Shown here in pieces: positions 8,596 to 18,906 of a stretch of 64,000 nucleotides of DNA. The stretch is taken from positions 1 through 64,000 of the forward strand of contig NZ_FUZI01000012.1 of NCBI RefSeq assembly GCF_900166965.1, read 5' to 3'. The notes beneath the pieces are model-generated. The model saw nothing but the letters and a program-made list of their open reading frames with translations. It was not told the DNA's origin and searched no databases. Within the stretch, counting starts at the first letter, position 1. Each line of letters opens with the position of its first letter. The stretch is from Photobacterium piscicola. GTDB lineage: Bacteria > Pseudomonadota > Gammaproteobacteria > Enterobacterales > Vibrionaceae. The translations under genes and the position numbers were made by a program.

Positions 8596-9282
8596 ATGAC
8601 TCGAGAAAAATTTAACCAGATTTATCATCGTGCTGCTGAAAGAAAGGGCGGTGAATTAAATTTAGAACAATTATTAACAACCCCATTGAATAATGAGCAA
8701 TTAAAATTAATTCCTGATCACCGTTGGTTAGCTGAATTTACGCAAAAAGTGTTTCAGTGTGGTATTCGTTGGCAAGTTGTGCGTAATAAGTGGCCTGCCT
8801 TTGAGCAAGCATTTTTTGAGTTTGATATTGAAAAAATGGGCTTGATGCCAACTGAAATGTGGGAGCGAAAAGCCCAAGATGCTTCTATTATTCGAGATTT
8901 AAAAAAGGTCATGACGATCCCTGAAAATGCCAATATGATCCATCGGGCGGCATTGGAATATGGTTCATTTTCTACCATGGTTGCCGATTGGCCTGAGCAG
9001 GACATTGTTGGATTATGGCTATATTTAAAGAAAAATGGTTGTCGTTTAGGCGGTAAGACTGGGGCGTATAGTTTGCGTGGTTTGGGTAAAGATAGTTTTT
9101 TATTTACTCAAGATGTGGAAGCTTATTTACGTCATACCGATATTATTGATGGCGGCCGTGATACGTTAAAATCATTACGCGCAGCGCAGAATGCATTTAA
9201 TCATTGGCAACAACAATCAGGCCGATCATTAACGCAGATCAGCCAAATTATTGCTTTTAGTGTGGGTGATAATCGCGTTTAA
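8596..9282 (+). CDS. DNA-3-methyladenine glycosylase I family protein (Tag-like)
   Basis: A 228-residue protein of the Tag/HhH glycosylase superfamily, the longer version common in Vibrionaceae (E. coli Tag has 187). Residues around FDIEKMGLMPTEMWERKAQD and IIRDLKKV align with the Tag core; IDGGRD occurs near the C-terminus. The zinc-binding cysteines and histidines of E. coli Tag are not evident. It would remove alkylated adenine from DNA, though its substrate could differ. An in-frame ATG at 8560 abuts the LexA box; I prefer the ATG at 8596 (MTREKF), which leaves room for a promoter and matches relatives I recall. The 3' end overlaps the convergent LysR gene by 4 nt. Confidence 0.82.
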   Translation: MTREKFNQIYHRAAERKGGELNLEQLLTTPLNNEQLKLIPDHRWLAEFTQKVFQCGIRWQVVRNKWPAFEQAFFEFDIEKMGLMPTEMWERKAQDASIIRDLKKVMTIPENANMIHRAALEYGSFSTMVADWPEQDIVGLWLYLKKNGCRLGGKTGAYSLRGLGKDSFLFTQDVEAYLRHTDIIDGGRDTLKSLRAAQNAFNHWQQQSGRSLTQISQIIAFSVGDNRV

Positions 9283-10166
9283 TCAAGTTGCCACTGTTGG
9301 CAAAATGTCAAAAATAGCTTTAATAATGGGCTTTGATATTTTTCTTGATGATACAGCATCCAATATTGACGGCTCATATCAAGGGGGATCGTTAGTATGG
9401 CGACGCGTTGTTCTTCAACCGCATGTATGATTGCTCGTTGAGAGATACAGGTAATACCTAAATCGGCACTGACGCAATTGATGATAGCTTCAGTAGTATT
9501 TAATTCAAATGACGTGGTCCATTTATCTAGTCGTGGTGAAATACGATTTAGAAAAAATTCACGCGTGCCTGATCCTATCTCTCTTAATACCCATTCTGAA
9601 CTTTCGAGATCTGATAGCTGTAAATTTTCAATCTGTGTTAATGGATGTTGTGGGTGACAGGCAATCACCATTTGATCACTGAGCCACGGTTGAACAACAA
9701 GATCTGAGTGTTGTACTTTGCCTTCCACTAAACCCACATCTAATTCAAATTCTGTCAGCTTATGACAGATTTGAGCGGTGTTTGAGATAAATAATGTTTG
9801 ATCTCGATGTTGGGTTTCAAGTCTAAAATCGCGTAATAAAAAGGGGGTTACTTGATTACCTACGGTATCACTTGATCCTACTTTTAATTGACCAGTTAAT
9901 GGACCCGCTTGATCAAATAAATTTTCAATCGCATTTGAACGAGCTAAAAGTTCATCAGCAAGAGGTAATAGTCGTTTTCCTTGTTCATTGATTATTAAAC
10001 GATTGTTGTTGCGATCAAACAGTTTATGATCTAACTGTTTTTCCAATTCAGAGAGCGCCATACTAACAGCAGGCTTTGATAAAAATAATTTTTCTGCAGC
10101 GGCGGTAATTGTTTTTTCTTGCGCTACAGTCACAAAAACTTTGAGTTGTTTTAACGCTATATTCAT
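9279..10166 (-). CDS. LysR-family transcriptional regulator
   Basis: A 295-residue LTTR. The N-terminal winged helix-turn-helix covers about residues 5-65 (ALKQLKVFVTVAQEKTITAA, then AAVSMALSELEKQL with the serine/alanine variants usual in the recognition helix). A two-lobed effector-binding domain follows (about 90-295). The start at 10166 is chosen because GAGG lies 5 nt upstream; two in-frame starts further up lack this. It is divergent from a TDT transporter gene, the common arrangement for an LTTR and its target. The N-terminus resembles YeiE/CbbR-type regulators. The effector is not evident. Confidence 0.88.
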   Translation of the reverse strand: MNIALKQLKVFVTVAQEKTITAAAEKLFLSKPAVSMALSELEKQLDHKLFDRNNNRLIINEQGKRLLPLADELLARSNAIENLFDQAGPLTGQLKVGSSDTVGNQVTPFLLRDFRLETQHRDQTLFISNTAQICHKLTEFELDVGLVEGKVQHSDLVVQPWLSDQMVIACHPQHPLTQIENLQLSDLESSEWVLREIGSGTREFFLNRISPRLDKWTTSFELNTTEAIINCVSADLGITCISQRAIIHAVEEQRVAILTIPLDMSRQYWMLYHQEKYQSPLLKLFLTFCQQWQLD

Positions 10167-10331
10167 CATTACCTCATTAAAAGACGTAAGGCGAATCATG
10201 TCCGTCTTATTGTTAAATCAATCTTAACACTGTTTTAAATATATTCAATTATTATAAACGTTGGTAAACGGGTATACTGCAAGCAACAAAACAATAATTC
10301 GCTATTGCTATCATTCAAGCGGAGTAAAAAT

Positions 10332-11324
10332 ATGATTGCAGCAACAAAACGAAAACTCGCTGGTGCGCCAACACCAATGGCTGGGTTAGCATTAGGTATT
10401 GGCAGTATTTTATGGTGTTGGGAAAATGGTGCCCAACTTCATGGTTATGGACAGATTACCGGCGCGGTGATTGCCGCAGGGATGCTACTCATTTTAATGG
10501 CTAAATTTTTAGTGCATCCAAAACTATTGTGGGGTGATTTATCTCATCACGTTGTTGGTAGTGTCGTACCCACATTTGCGATGGCATTAATGGTGGTATC
10601 AAAAGCCGTCAGTGTTTATGGCTCGATCACTGTTGGTGTATATATTTGGCTATTTGCGGTTGGATTACATGTTATTTTCTTAGCATTATTCCTTTTCCAC
10701 CGTGCGCGTGATTTCCATTTACACCATATGGTACCGAGTTGGTTCGTGCCGCCGATTGGTATTATTGTTGCTGATGTGTCATTTCCTGGTGTGGCAGCAT
10801 TACACCCACTTGCCTATGTATTATTGATGTTTGGTATGCTTGCTTATGCTGTGATGTTACCAATGATGATCTACCGATTTATGTTCCGTGATGAAGTGCC
10901 TGATGGCGCTAAACCAACCATTGCGATTATGGCAGCGCCTGCAAGTCTATCTTTGGCGGGTTACCTAACAATTACCGCTACACCGTCACCAGTGATCGTG
11001 GCGATGTTAGGTGGTATTGCAGTGCTAATGACTGCGGTGATCTACTTAGCCTTTTTCCGATTATTACGCTTAGAGTTTAGCCCAGGTTATGCCGCCTTTA
11101 CTTTCCCTATGGCGATTGGTGCGACGGCCTTATTTAAAACCGCTGCTTGGATGAAGAGTTATGGCTTTGATGCTCACTATGTCGCTCAAGTTCATGGTTT
11201 AGCTACAATTGAATTATATGTTGCAAGTATCATTATTGGTTATGTAGCCATTCGCTATTTAGCTTTTTATCGACCAGTGAGTCGATTATTCCAACGCAGT
11301 GAAATCTGTCCACACAACATTTGA
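10332..11324 (+). CDS. TDT-family (TehA/SLAC1-type) transporter
   Basis: A 330-residue integral membrane protein with about ten hydrophobic helices, the fold of the tellurite-resistance/dicarboxylate transporter family, which includes TehA and plant SLAC1 anion channels. The first helix begins with the typical TPMAGLALGIGSILWCW. The start at 10332 is preferred over 10305 because GGAG sits 7 nt upstream. It is divergent from the LysR regulator and followed by a good terminator, so it is a single-gene unit. The family is clear; the substrate (an anion or a weak acid) is not. Confidence 0.88.
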   Translation: MIAATKRKLAGAPTPMAGLALGIGSILWCWENGAQLHGYGQITGAVIAAGMLLILMAKFLVHPKLLWGDLSHHVVGSVVPTFAMALMVVSKAVSVYGSITVGVYIWLFAVGLHVIFLALFLFHRARDFHLHHMVPSWFVPPIGIIVADVSFPGVAALHPLAYVLLMFGMLAYAVMLPMMIYRFMFRDEVPDGAKPTIAIMAAPASLSLAGYLTITATPSPVIVAMLGGIAVLMTAVIYLAFFRLLRLEFSPGYAAFTFPMAIGATALFKTAAWMKSYGFDAHYVAQVHGLATIELYVASIIIGYVAIRYLAFYRPVSRLFQRSEICPHNI

Positions 11325-11383
11325 TAGCAATGGTGCAGTAATTTCACGAATGTGTTGCTGTACCCATAAATGTTGAGTGTGTT

Positions 11384-11411
11384 GCCCAGTCAATTTGGCT
11401 GGGCTTTTTTA
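11384..11411 (+). terminator. Terminator of the TDT transporter gene
   Basis: Stem GCCCAG / CTGGGC with a nine-base loop and six T. Confidence 0.85.
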
Positions 11412-11538
11412 TTGGTGTTTATACAACGTATTGATATTAATTGTGGTGCTTTTTGGCGTTTTTAAGCTGTATTTATTTACAGTATCTCAGTGATGGTAGA
11501 CAATTTGGTTATCTATTTTTCTGCTGTGGAATATCTGC

Positions 11539-14500
11539 GTGTTCACTGTCTATCATTCAAATCAGCTTGATTTGCTTAAATCATTACTCGTTGAATTGAT
11601 CCGCTTACAGCCGTTAGCGAATCCGTTTGAAAAAGAGCAAATTCTGGTACAAAGTCCAGGTATGTCACAATGGTTAAAAATGGAATTAGCGACCTCGTTT
11701 GGGGTGGCGGCAAATATAGAATTTCCATTACCTGCGACTTTTATTTGGAAAATGTTTACTCAAGTTTTGGCTGATGTGCCCGAGCGAAGTGCATTTAATA
11801 AAGAAGCGATGACATGGAAATTAATGCAGGTATTGCCACAACAATTTGATCAACCTGAATTTGAACCATTACAGCGTTATTTAGAAAACGATAATGACTC
11901 GCTAAAGTGTTACCAACTGTCTGAAAAAATAGCCGATATTTTTGACCAATATTTAGTGTATCGCCCCGAATGGATCCAGCAATGGGAAGCGGGCGAAACC
12001 GTCACAGAGCTTAATGATGAGCACCCGTGGCAACCGATCTTATGGCAAGCGCTTTACGATCAAACCTTAGCCTTAGAACAATCACCGTATCATCGTGCTA
12101 ATTTGTACGATCACTTTATTGAAACGCTGAACAATTATTCTGGTAATGAAGGTAAGGCGGCGTTACTGGCGGCGGGATTACCGCAACGATTGTTTGTGTT
12201 TGGTATTTCTTCCTTACCACCACGTTATCTCGATGCGTTAGCTGCTATTGGTGAACATATTGATGTCCATTTAATGTTTACTAACCCGTGTAAATATTAT
12301 TGGGGTGATATTCGCGATCGTAAACATCTGGCACGTTTAGCGGCGAGACAACGAGTACAGCTACAAAATATCGCCACTGCTGATGATGTTGAGGCGTTAT
12401 TGTCAGTGCTTAAAGACAACGATCAAAATAATTATGACGATGACATGCACAATGATGTTGTTGGTAATAGCTTATTAGCATCGATGGGGAAACTTGGGCG
12501 AGATAATATTTATTTGTTATCGGCAATGGAAGTCAATGAAGTCGACGCAGGTTTTGTTGATATTGAAGCAGATACGTTGTTACATGCTATTCAAGCAGAT
12601 ATTTTAAACCTTCAAGATCGTCAAGACGATACTCAACTCGATTCCAGCGAGCACAAATTCCCGATTGCTACTGATGATCAGTCTATTACCATTCACGCTT
12701 GTCATAGCCCAATGCGTGAAGTGGAAGTACTGCATGATAAATTGCTAGCGATGTTTGAAGCCAATCCAACCCTAAAGCCGCGTGATGTGATTGTGATGGT
12801 GGCTGATATCAATGCTTACAGTGCCGCAATTCAATCGGTATTTGGTAATGCGCCGGGTAATCGTTACATTCCTTTCTCTATTTCTGACCGTACGGCAGAG
12901 CAAGAAAATCCTATTTTATTGGCATTTTTACGTTTACTTACCTTACCTGATAGCCGCTGTCATGCCTCTGAATTATTAGAACTGTTAGAAGTACCAGCGG
13001 TGATGGAAAAGTTTGGTTTTGATAGTATTAGCTTTGAAAAAATCAAACAATGGATTGAAGAAGCAGGTATTCGATGGGGGCTTGATCAACACACAGCCAG
13101 TCAATTTGATTTACCTGAACAGCTGCAAAATACATGGCTATTTGGTATTCAGCGAATGCTGTTAGGTTATGCAATGCCACATGATACTGGGCTGTTTGCA
13201 GGGATCTCTGCTTATGAACAAGTACAAGGGTTAGATGCTGAATTAGCAGGACAATTAGCGGGATTCATCGATAGCTTAATTGAATATCGTTACGCGTTGG
13301 CACAAGCACAAACCGTTAATCAATGGGCGGAGTTATTACATCAGCTACTGGATGATTTTTTTGTAGTTGAGCTGGAAGGTGAGTTAATTTTAAAATCGAT
13401 TCGCGATAACTTGCAGCGGTTGCATCAGCAATTGCAAGATGCGGGTTATCAAGGGCAAATCACGCCAGCGGTATTGACACAATACTTGCAAGATAAGCTC
13501 TCTGGTGAGCGCGTTAGTCAACGTTTCTTAGCTGGACAAGTTAATTTCTGTACCCTGATGCCAATGCGCTCAATTCCTTTTAATGTGGTGTGTTTATTAG
13601 GAATGAACGATGGGGCTTACCCGCGTAATATAGCTCCTGAAGGGTTTGATCTTATGAATGGCCGCACTAAGGCTGGAGATCGTTCTCGTCGAGATGATGA
13701 CCGTTACTTATTTTTAGAAGCCTTGTTATCCGCTCAACAAACATTATATATCAGCTATGTTGGACGTTCGATTCAAGACAATGCCCCAAAAGTACCATCA
13801 GTGTTAGTCAGTGAGCTGGTGGAGTATTGTCAGCAAGGCTATTGCTGCGCGGGCGATCAACCGTTAGCGGTAGATGTCTCTGCAAACAATATCAAACAAC
13901 AGTTAATTCAACATCACCCGTTAGTGCCGTTTAGCCCCAGTGCGTTTATTGGCGATCACGCCAGTTTTGCGATTGAATGGTTACCTGCGGCTAACCGTGA
14001 TGGGCAAGCAAGTGCGCCATTTCAACTTGATGCGTTAGTTGCTGAACCGATGGCTGATGATCAGGTTTTAGTTCTAGAGTTAGCAGAATTACAACGTTTT
14101 TGGCGTTTACCAGTACGTTATTTCTTTAACCGTCGTCTTAAAGTGTATTTTGAAGCGCCAATGGGGTTATTAGAAGATGATGAGCCGTTTGTTCTTAACG
14201 GGTTGGAAAGCTATTTAATTCGCGATCAGTTATTGGAATTATTATTAGATGCCAAGTTAAAAAATGATGATCTTGATGTCATTTATCATCAGTTTGCCGC
14301 TGAACAACGGGCTGCGGGTACTTTACCTGTGGCGGCATTTGGTGATCTTGATTTAGCGGCTAGTCGCCAAGCGGTGGCGAATTTAACTGATGTGATTGAG
14401 CCATTAATTCATGCACCATTAGCGGATCAAGAAGTGGCGATCACGGTGCAGGTAGCTCAGCATAATGTTGTTTTACAAGGCTGGCTCAAGCAGCGTTATC

Positions 14501-15000
14501 AGTCAGGTCTTTTACGTTACCGTACTGGCAAAATTCGTCCACAAGATCTGCTAACGGCTTGGCTTGATCATTTATGTTTGGCTATATCGGTGCCTGAAAC
14601 TCAACAGGTTACCCATATCATTGGTACTGATAAGCAGTTTGAATTACAAATTATTGAACCGCAGCAAGCGCTAGCTTATTTACAGCAGTTGATTGAACTG
14701 TATTACCAAGGTTTAAATCAACCGTTAGCCTATTTTCCTAAAACTGCGATGGCAGCCATACAAGCCCATATTGGCCGTGATGGTAGTTGGAAGAGTGATG
14801 AAGAAACCGAACAAAAAGCCCTGACAAAAATGGCTGAATGTTTTAACGATGGTTACTTGTTTGCAGGGGAAGGTAGTGATGATTATATTCAGCGAGTATG
14901 GCCGCAGTGGAATGATGATGTGGCACAAGAAGCGAATCAATTAGCGGCATTGGTGTTACAAGCTGTGGTGGTGAACAGTAAAGAAATTAAGCCAGAATAA
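11539..15000 (+). CDS. recC: Exonuclease V (RecBCD) subunit gamma
   Basis: A 1153-residue RecC, comparable to E. coli (1122). RecC has no ATPase or nuclease activity of its own; it scaffolds RecB and RecD, splits the DNA strands and reads Chi. The N-terminal helicase-like fold is recognisable (MFTVYHSNQLDLLKSLL, QSPGMSQWLKMELA). Further conserved blocks are NPILLAFLRLL, FCTLMPMRSIPF and RDDDRYLFLEALLSA. The start is GTG at 11539. recB follows after an unusually long gap of about 285 nt. E. coli has ptrA in that place; no protease gene is present here. Confidence 0.96.
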   Translation: MFTVYHSNQLDLLKSLLVELIRLQPLANPFEKEQILVQSPGMSQWLKMELATSFGVAANIEFPLPATFIWKMFTQVLADVPERSAFNKEAMTWKLMQVLPQQFDQPEFEPLQRYLENDNDSLKCYQLSEKIADIFDQYLVYRPEWIQQWEAGETVTELNDEHPWQPILWQALYDQTLALEQSPYHRANLYDHFIETLNNYSGNEGKAALLAAGLPQRLFVFGISSLPPRYLDALAAIGEHIDVHLMFTNPCKYYWGDIRDRKHLARLAARQRVQLQNIATADDVEALLSVLKDNDQNNYDDDMHNDVVGNSLLASMGKLGRDNIYLLSAMEVNEVDAGFVDIEADTLLHAIQADILNLQDRQDDTQLDSSEHKFPIATDDQSITIHACHSPMREVEVLHDKLLAMFEANPTLKPRDVIVMVADINAYSAAIQSVFGNAPGNRYIPFSISDRTAEQENPILLAFLRLLTLPDSRCHASELLELLEVPAVMEKFGFDSISFEKIKQWIEEAGIRWGLDQHTASQFDLPEQLQNTWLFGIQRMLLGYAMPHDTGLFAGISAYEQVQGLDAELAGQLAGFIDSLIEYRYALAQAQTVNQWAELLHQLLDDFFVVELEGELILKSIRDNLQRLHQQLQDAGYQGQITPAVLTQYLQDKLSGERVSQRFLAGQVNFCTLMPMRSIPFNVVCLLGMNDGAYPRNIAPEGFDLMNGRTKAGDRSRRDDDRYLFLEALLSAQQTLYISYVGRSIQDNAPKVPSVLVSELVEYCQQGYCCAGDQPLAVDVSANNIKQQLIQHHPLVPFSPSAFIGDHASFAIEWLPAANRDGQASAPFQLDALVAEPMADDQVLVLELAELQRFWRLPVRYFFNRRLKVYFEAPMGLLEDDEPFVLNGLESYLIRDQLLELLLDAKLKNDDLDVIYHQFAAEQRAAGTLPVAAFGDLDLAASRQAVANLTDVIEPLIHAPLADQEVAITVQVAQHNVVLQGWLKQRYQSGLLRYRTGKIRPQDLLTAWLDHLCLAISVPETQQVTHIIGTDKQFELQIIEPQQALAYLQQLIELYYQGLNQPLAYFPKTAMAAIQAHIGRDGSWKSDEETEQKALTKMAECFNDGYLFAGEGSDDYIQRVWPQWNDDVAQEANQLAALVLQAVVVNSKEIKPE

Positions 15001-15285
15001 TGCGGTAGTGAAGTAGTGTGGCCGCCAGCAAATCATTGTTAGTTGTAGGGTGTTCGCTGTGCGGCCACAGGTCCAGAGGTGACCAAGTTTCTGGCGCTGA
15101 TACTAACTAACCACCGTCGTATAAACCGTGAGTAAGTTCTCACAATATAGGAACACAACAGAATATTAGGTGCCAATATTTACTTATAAGTGTTGGGTCA
15201 CATAATAACGAGCCAAATTACTGAAATTGAAAACTATCAGGCTAGTGCTGTTGTTACATATAGCAACCATGGGATGAGTAACATA
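15001..15285 (+). other. Structured gap between recC and recB
   Basis: This gap holds no convincing gene. It contains an inverted repeat with perfect 8-bp arms TGTGGCCG (15017-15024) and CGGCCACA (15062-15069), extended inward by CCAGC / GCTG. A smaller hairpin GTGAG/CTCAC lies near 15128-15143. No T-run follows, so this is not an ordinary terminator. A recB promoter or an intercistronic RNA structure is possible. Confidence 0.45.
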
Positions 15286-18200
15286 ATGGCGACTGAAGTA
15301 CTAACAACGGATGACGTACTAACGAATATTCTGCAACCAATGACGTTTCCATTGCATGGTACGCGTTTGATCGAAGCATCAGCAGGCACCGGTAAGACCT
15401 TTACCATCGCAAGTTTGTATTTACGGTTATTGTTAGCGCATGGTAGTGAGGCGACGCGTCATCAACAGCAATTGACCGTAGATCAAATTTTGGTGGTAAC
15501 TTTCACAGAAGCGGCGACGGCAGAATTACGTGATCGTATTCGTGCCCGTATTCATGATGCGCGGTTAGCGTTTAGTCGTGGTGTTAGCCACGATCCTGTT
15601 ATTGCGCCGTTATTAAATGAATATCCAGATCATAAATTAGCCGCAACCCTACTCTTACAAGCCGAACGGCAGATGGATGAAGCCGCGATTTATACTATCC
15701 ATGGTTTTTGTCAACGAATGCTGACTCAAAATGCGTTTGAATCAGGCAGTCGATTTAATAATGAATTTGTGACTGATGAAAGCCAATTAAAAAAGTTGGT
15801 GGTTGCAGATTATTGGCGTAGTAATTTTTATCACTTGCCGCCAGCTCTGGCGCATGAGGTTCGTGAAATTTGGTCTGCACCAACTAAATTATTAAAAGAA
15901 ATTGGCAATAGTTTAACTGGTGCGCCAGTGCGATTATCCGTGGTGGCGATGACTGAATCGTTAGAACAATTACACCAGCAAAATATTGTGCGGATTGATG
16001 AAGTAAAAGCGTTGTGGCGTCAGCATCAAGCAGATATTGAAGCTTTAATTGCTAATTCTGGTATCAATAAACGCAGTTATACCAAAAAAAGTTTACCCAA
16101 TTGGATTGAGCAAGTCAGTGCATGGGCTGCGCAACCTACTGTTGGTTATGAACTGCCTGATAATTTGATTCGCTTCCATCAGCAGACATTAATTGAAAAA
16201 ACGGCCAAAGGTGATGCGCCTGAGCATGCGGTTTTTAATGTTATTGCTGAACTGTTAGATAATCCGGCTAACTTGCGTGAGCCACTATTAGCCCATGCAA
16301 TTGAGCATTGTCGTCAATTATTGGCTGACGCTAAAGCGCGTAAAGGGTGGTTATCATTTGATGACTTGCTGACGCAGTTAGGCGCTGCAATTGATAATGA
16401 TGTTGATGATCTACTCGCAAGTAAAATTCGAGCCCAATATCCGGTGGCGATGATTGATGAATTCCAAGATACCGATCCATTGCAATACGGTATTTTTAGT
16501 GATGTTTACCGCCATCATCCTGAATGTGGTTTGTTTATGATCGGTGATCCTAAGCAGGCTATTTATGCCTTTCGTGGCGCCGATATTTTCACGTATATTC
16601 AAGCCCGTCGCCAAGTTACTGATCACTATACATTAGCGACTAACTGGCGCTCGACAGCCAATATGATTGCTGCGGTTAATAGCGTGTTTCAACAGCCAGA
16701 TAGTCCGTTTATTTATGATCAAGATATTGAATTCTTAGCGGTTGATCATAGTCCTAAAGCGGCTCAACGTAGCTGGTGGTTAAATGGTGAAGCACAACAT
16801 GCATTGACGTTTTGGTTACAAGATAGCCCTGACGGTAAGCCAATAACTAAAGGTAATTATCAAGCGACAATGGCCGCAGCTACAGCGGCACAAATTCAAC
16901 ATATTCTGACTCAATCACAACAGCACCAAGCGTACTTTTTAGATGGTGAACAGCAACATGCGATTGCTGCGGGTAATATTGCGGTATTAGTACGTACTGG
17001 TACTGAAGGGCACTTAGTGCGTGAAGCATTATCCAAACAAGGCATTGCCAGTGTTTATTTGTCTAACCGTGATAGTGTTTTTTCAACCTCAGAAGCAGCC
17101 GATATTCAACGGTTATTGCAAGCGGTATTAACCCCTGAAGATGATCGTATATTACGTGCAGCATTGGCTTCAGGATTATTTGCACGTACTGCGATTGAAC
17201 TCGATCAACTCAATAATGATGAGAATGAATGGGAAATTGCGGTTAATAGTTTTAAGCAATATCGTCAGCAGTGGCAAAAACGCGGTGTAATGCCAATGTT
17301 GCGCAGTGTGATGGCGAAAAATCAAATTGCGGAGCGCTTATTAGCCGAAGATGGCGGTGAACGTAAATTGACTGATTTGCTGCATATTGGTGAGTTATTG
17401 CAACAGGCAAGTCAGACGCTAGACAGTGATTATGCTCTATTGCGCTGGCTAGCTGAACATGTAGCAGAACCAAACGGTAATGCTGATGATCAAGTGATGC
17501 GGTTAGAATCAGAACGTAATTTGGTGCAGATTGTTACCATTCACAAATCAAAAGGTTTGGAATACGACTTAGTCTTTATGCCGTTTGTGTGCAGTTACCG
17601 TGAAGTTGATAGCAAAGGCGAAGTTAAATATCACGATGAAGTGGATAACATCACGGTACTCGATATTGCGAAACAAGCGCCAGCAATAGAAAAAGCTGAT
17701 AAAGAACGATTAGCTGAAGATCTACGCCTAATTTATGTGGCATTAACCCGTGCAGTTTATGGGTGTTATGTCGGTATGGCACCAATTCGTAATGGTCGTA
17801 GCACCAAAGAACCAACGGGGTTGCATCGCTCGGCAATGGGGCATTTAGTGCAGAATGGCCAAGCTGGTGGTGTGGCAGCACTTGAATTAGCCTTAGCTAA
17901 GCTCTGTGAAGCCCAAATTGCAATTACGGTCGCTGAGCCGCCACAGCTTGCTGATGTTCAATGGCAGCCTCAAGATGAAGTAACTGAGGCCTTGATTAAA
18001 CGCCCATTTTCAACCTCATTGGAACGTAATTGGTGGATGACCAGTTATTCTAATTTAGTCAAACAAGGCCATCAAACCGCCCATGATAGTAGTTTAGATT
18101 TGCCTGGATTTGATATTGATTCGGTGCAAAATGTCACCGAAGAGAGTGATGATGGCGAGTTAGAATTAGAGCCGCAATATTCTATTTATACTTTTCCACG

Positions 18201-18906
18201 TGGTGCGCGCCCTGGTACTTTTTTACATACTGTGTTTGAAGAAATTGACTTTACTGCTGCGGTTGATTGTCCTGAAACGGTTGCGAAACTAACCGAATTA
18301 CTGCAACTAGAAAATTATGAATTAGCGTGGTTACCTGTGTTGCAGCAGTTAATTCAGGATGTATTAACTTGTGCGCTTGATGGTGATACGTTGCGGTTGG
18401 CGGATAAAACAGCGTCGCAACGATTAACGGAAATGGAATTTTTATTGCCGATTGAGATTTTACAAGCAGTGGCACTTAATAAGATCATTGCAAAACATGA
18501 TCCGCTATCAGCTAAAGCCGGAGAGTTAGGCTTTGCAACCGTGAGTGGAATGCTAAAAGGCTTTATTGATTTGGTGTTTGAGCATCAAGGTAAATATTAT
18601 GTTTTAGACTGGAAATCAAATTATCTTGGTGATGATCCGCAAGTGTATCGAGGTGAGCAATTGAAAACCGCGATGCGTGAACACCGTTATGATTTGCAAT
18701 ATCAAATCTATGCGTTGGCATTGCAACGTTTTCTGCGCAGTCGTATACCTAATTACAGCTATGAGACCCATTTTGGTGGGGTGTATTACTTGTTTTTACG
18801 CGGCATTCAGGCGGGGAGTGACAGTGGTATTTTTTATGCGCGCCCAAGTGAACAATTACTTGATGATTTGGATTTATTGATGAAAGGAGCGCTACCGCAT
18901 GCTTAA
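15286..18906 (+). CDS. recB: Exonuclease V (RecBCD) subunit beta
   Basis: RecB is a 3'-5' superfamily-1 helicase with a C-terminal nuclease. Here it is about 1206 residues (E. coli 1180). Walker A is ASAGTGKT (Lys37 from this start); other helicase motifs are IDEFQDTDPLQY, GDPKQAIYAFRGAD and TIHKSKGLEYDLVF. The nuclease metal site is seen in GFIDLVF and LDWKSN near the C-terminus, with the catalytic Asp and Lys present. An upstream in-frame GTG at 15190 would add 32 residues; the ATG at 15286 has GGATGAG about 7 nt upstream and puts Walker A at the usual place. It overlaps recD by 8 nt, implying translational coupling. Confidence 0.96.
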   Translation: MATEVLTTDDVLTNILQPMTFPLHGTRLIEASAGTGKTFTIASLYLRLLLAHGSEATRHQQQLTVDQILVVTFTEAATAELRDRIRARIHDARLAFSRGVSHDPVIAPLLNEYPDHKLAATLLLQAERQMDEAAIYTIHGFCQRMLTQNAFESGSRFNNEFVTDESQLKKLVVADYWRSNFYHLPPALAHEVREIWSAPTKLLKEIGNSLTGAPVRLSVVAMTESLEQLHQQNIVRIDEVKALWRQHQADIEALIANSGINKRSYTKKSLPNWIEQVSAWAAQPTVGYELPDNLIRFHQQTLIEKTAKGDAPEHAVFNVIAELLDNPANLREPLLAHAIEHCRQLLADAKARKGWLSFDDLLTQLGAAIDNDVDDLLASKIRAQYPVAMIDEFQDTDPLQYGIFSDVYRHHPECGLFMIGDPKQAIYAFRGADIFTYIQARRQVTDHYTLATNWRSTANMIAAVNSVFQQPDSPFIYDQDIEFLAVDHSPKAAQRSWWLNGEAQHALTFWLQDSPDGKPITKGNYQATMAAATAAQIQHILTQSQQHQAYFLDGEQQHAIAAGNIAVLVRTGTEGHLVREALSKQGIASVYLSNRDSVFSTSEAADIQRLLQAVLTPEDDRILRAALASGLFARTAIELDQLNNDENEWEIAVNSFKQYRQQWQKRGVMPMLRSVMAKNQIAERLLAEDGGERKLTDLLHIGELLQQASQTLDSDYALLRWLAEHVAEPNGNADDQVMRLESERNLVQIVTIHKSKGLEYDLVFMPFVCSYREVDSKGEVKYHDEVDNITVLDIAKQAPAIEKADKERLAEDLRLIYVALTRAVYGCYVGMAPIRNGRSTKEPTGLHRSAMGHLVQNGQAGGVAALELALAKLCEAQIAITVAEPPQLADVQWQPQDEVTEALIKRPFSTSLERNWWMTSYSNLVKQGHQTAHDSSLDLPGFDIDSVQNVTEESDDGELELEPQYSIYTFPRGARPGTFLHTVFEEIDFTAAVDCPETVAKLTELLQLENYELAWLPVLQQLIQDVLTCALDGDTLRLADKTASQRLTEMEFLLPIEILQAVALNKIIAKHDPLSAKAGELGFATVSGMLKGFIDLVFEHQGKYYVLDWKSNYLGDDPQVYRGEQLKTAMREHRYDLQYQIYALALQRFLRSRIPNYSYETHFGGVYYLFLRGIQAGSDSGIFYARPSEQLLDDLDLLMKGALPHA

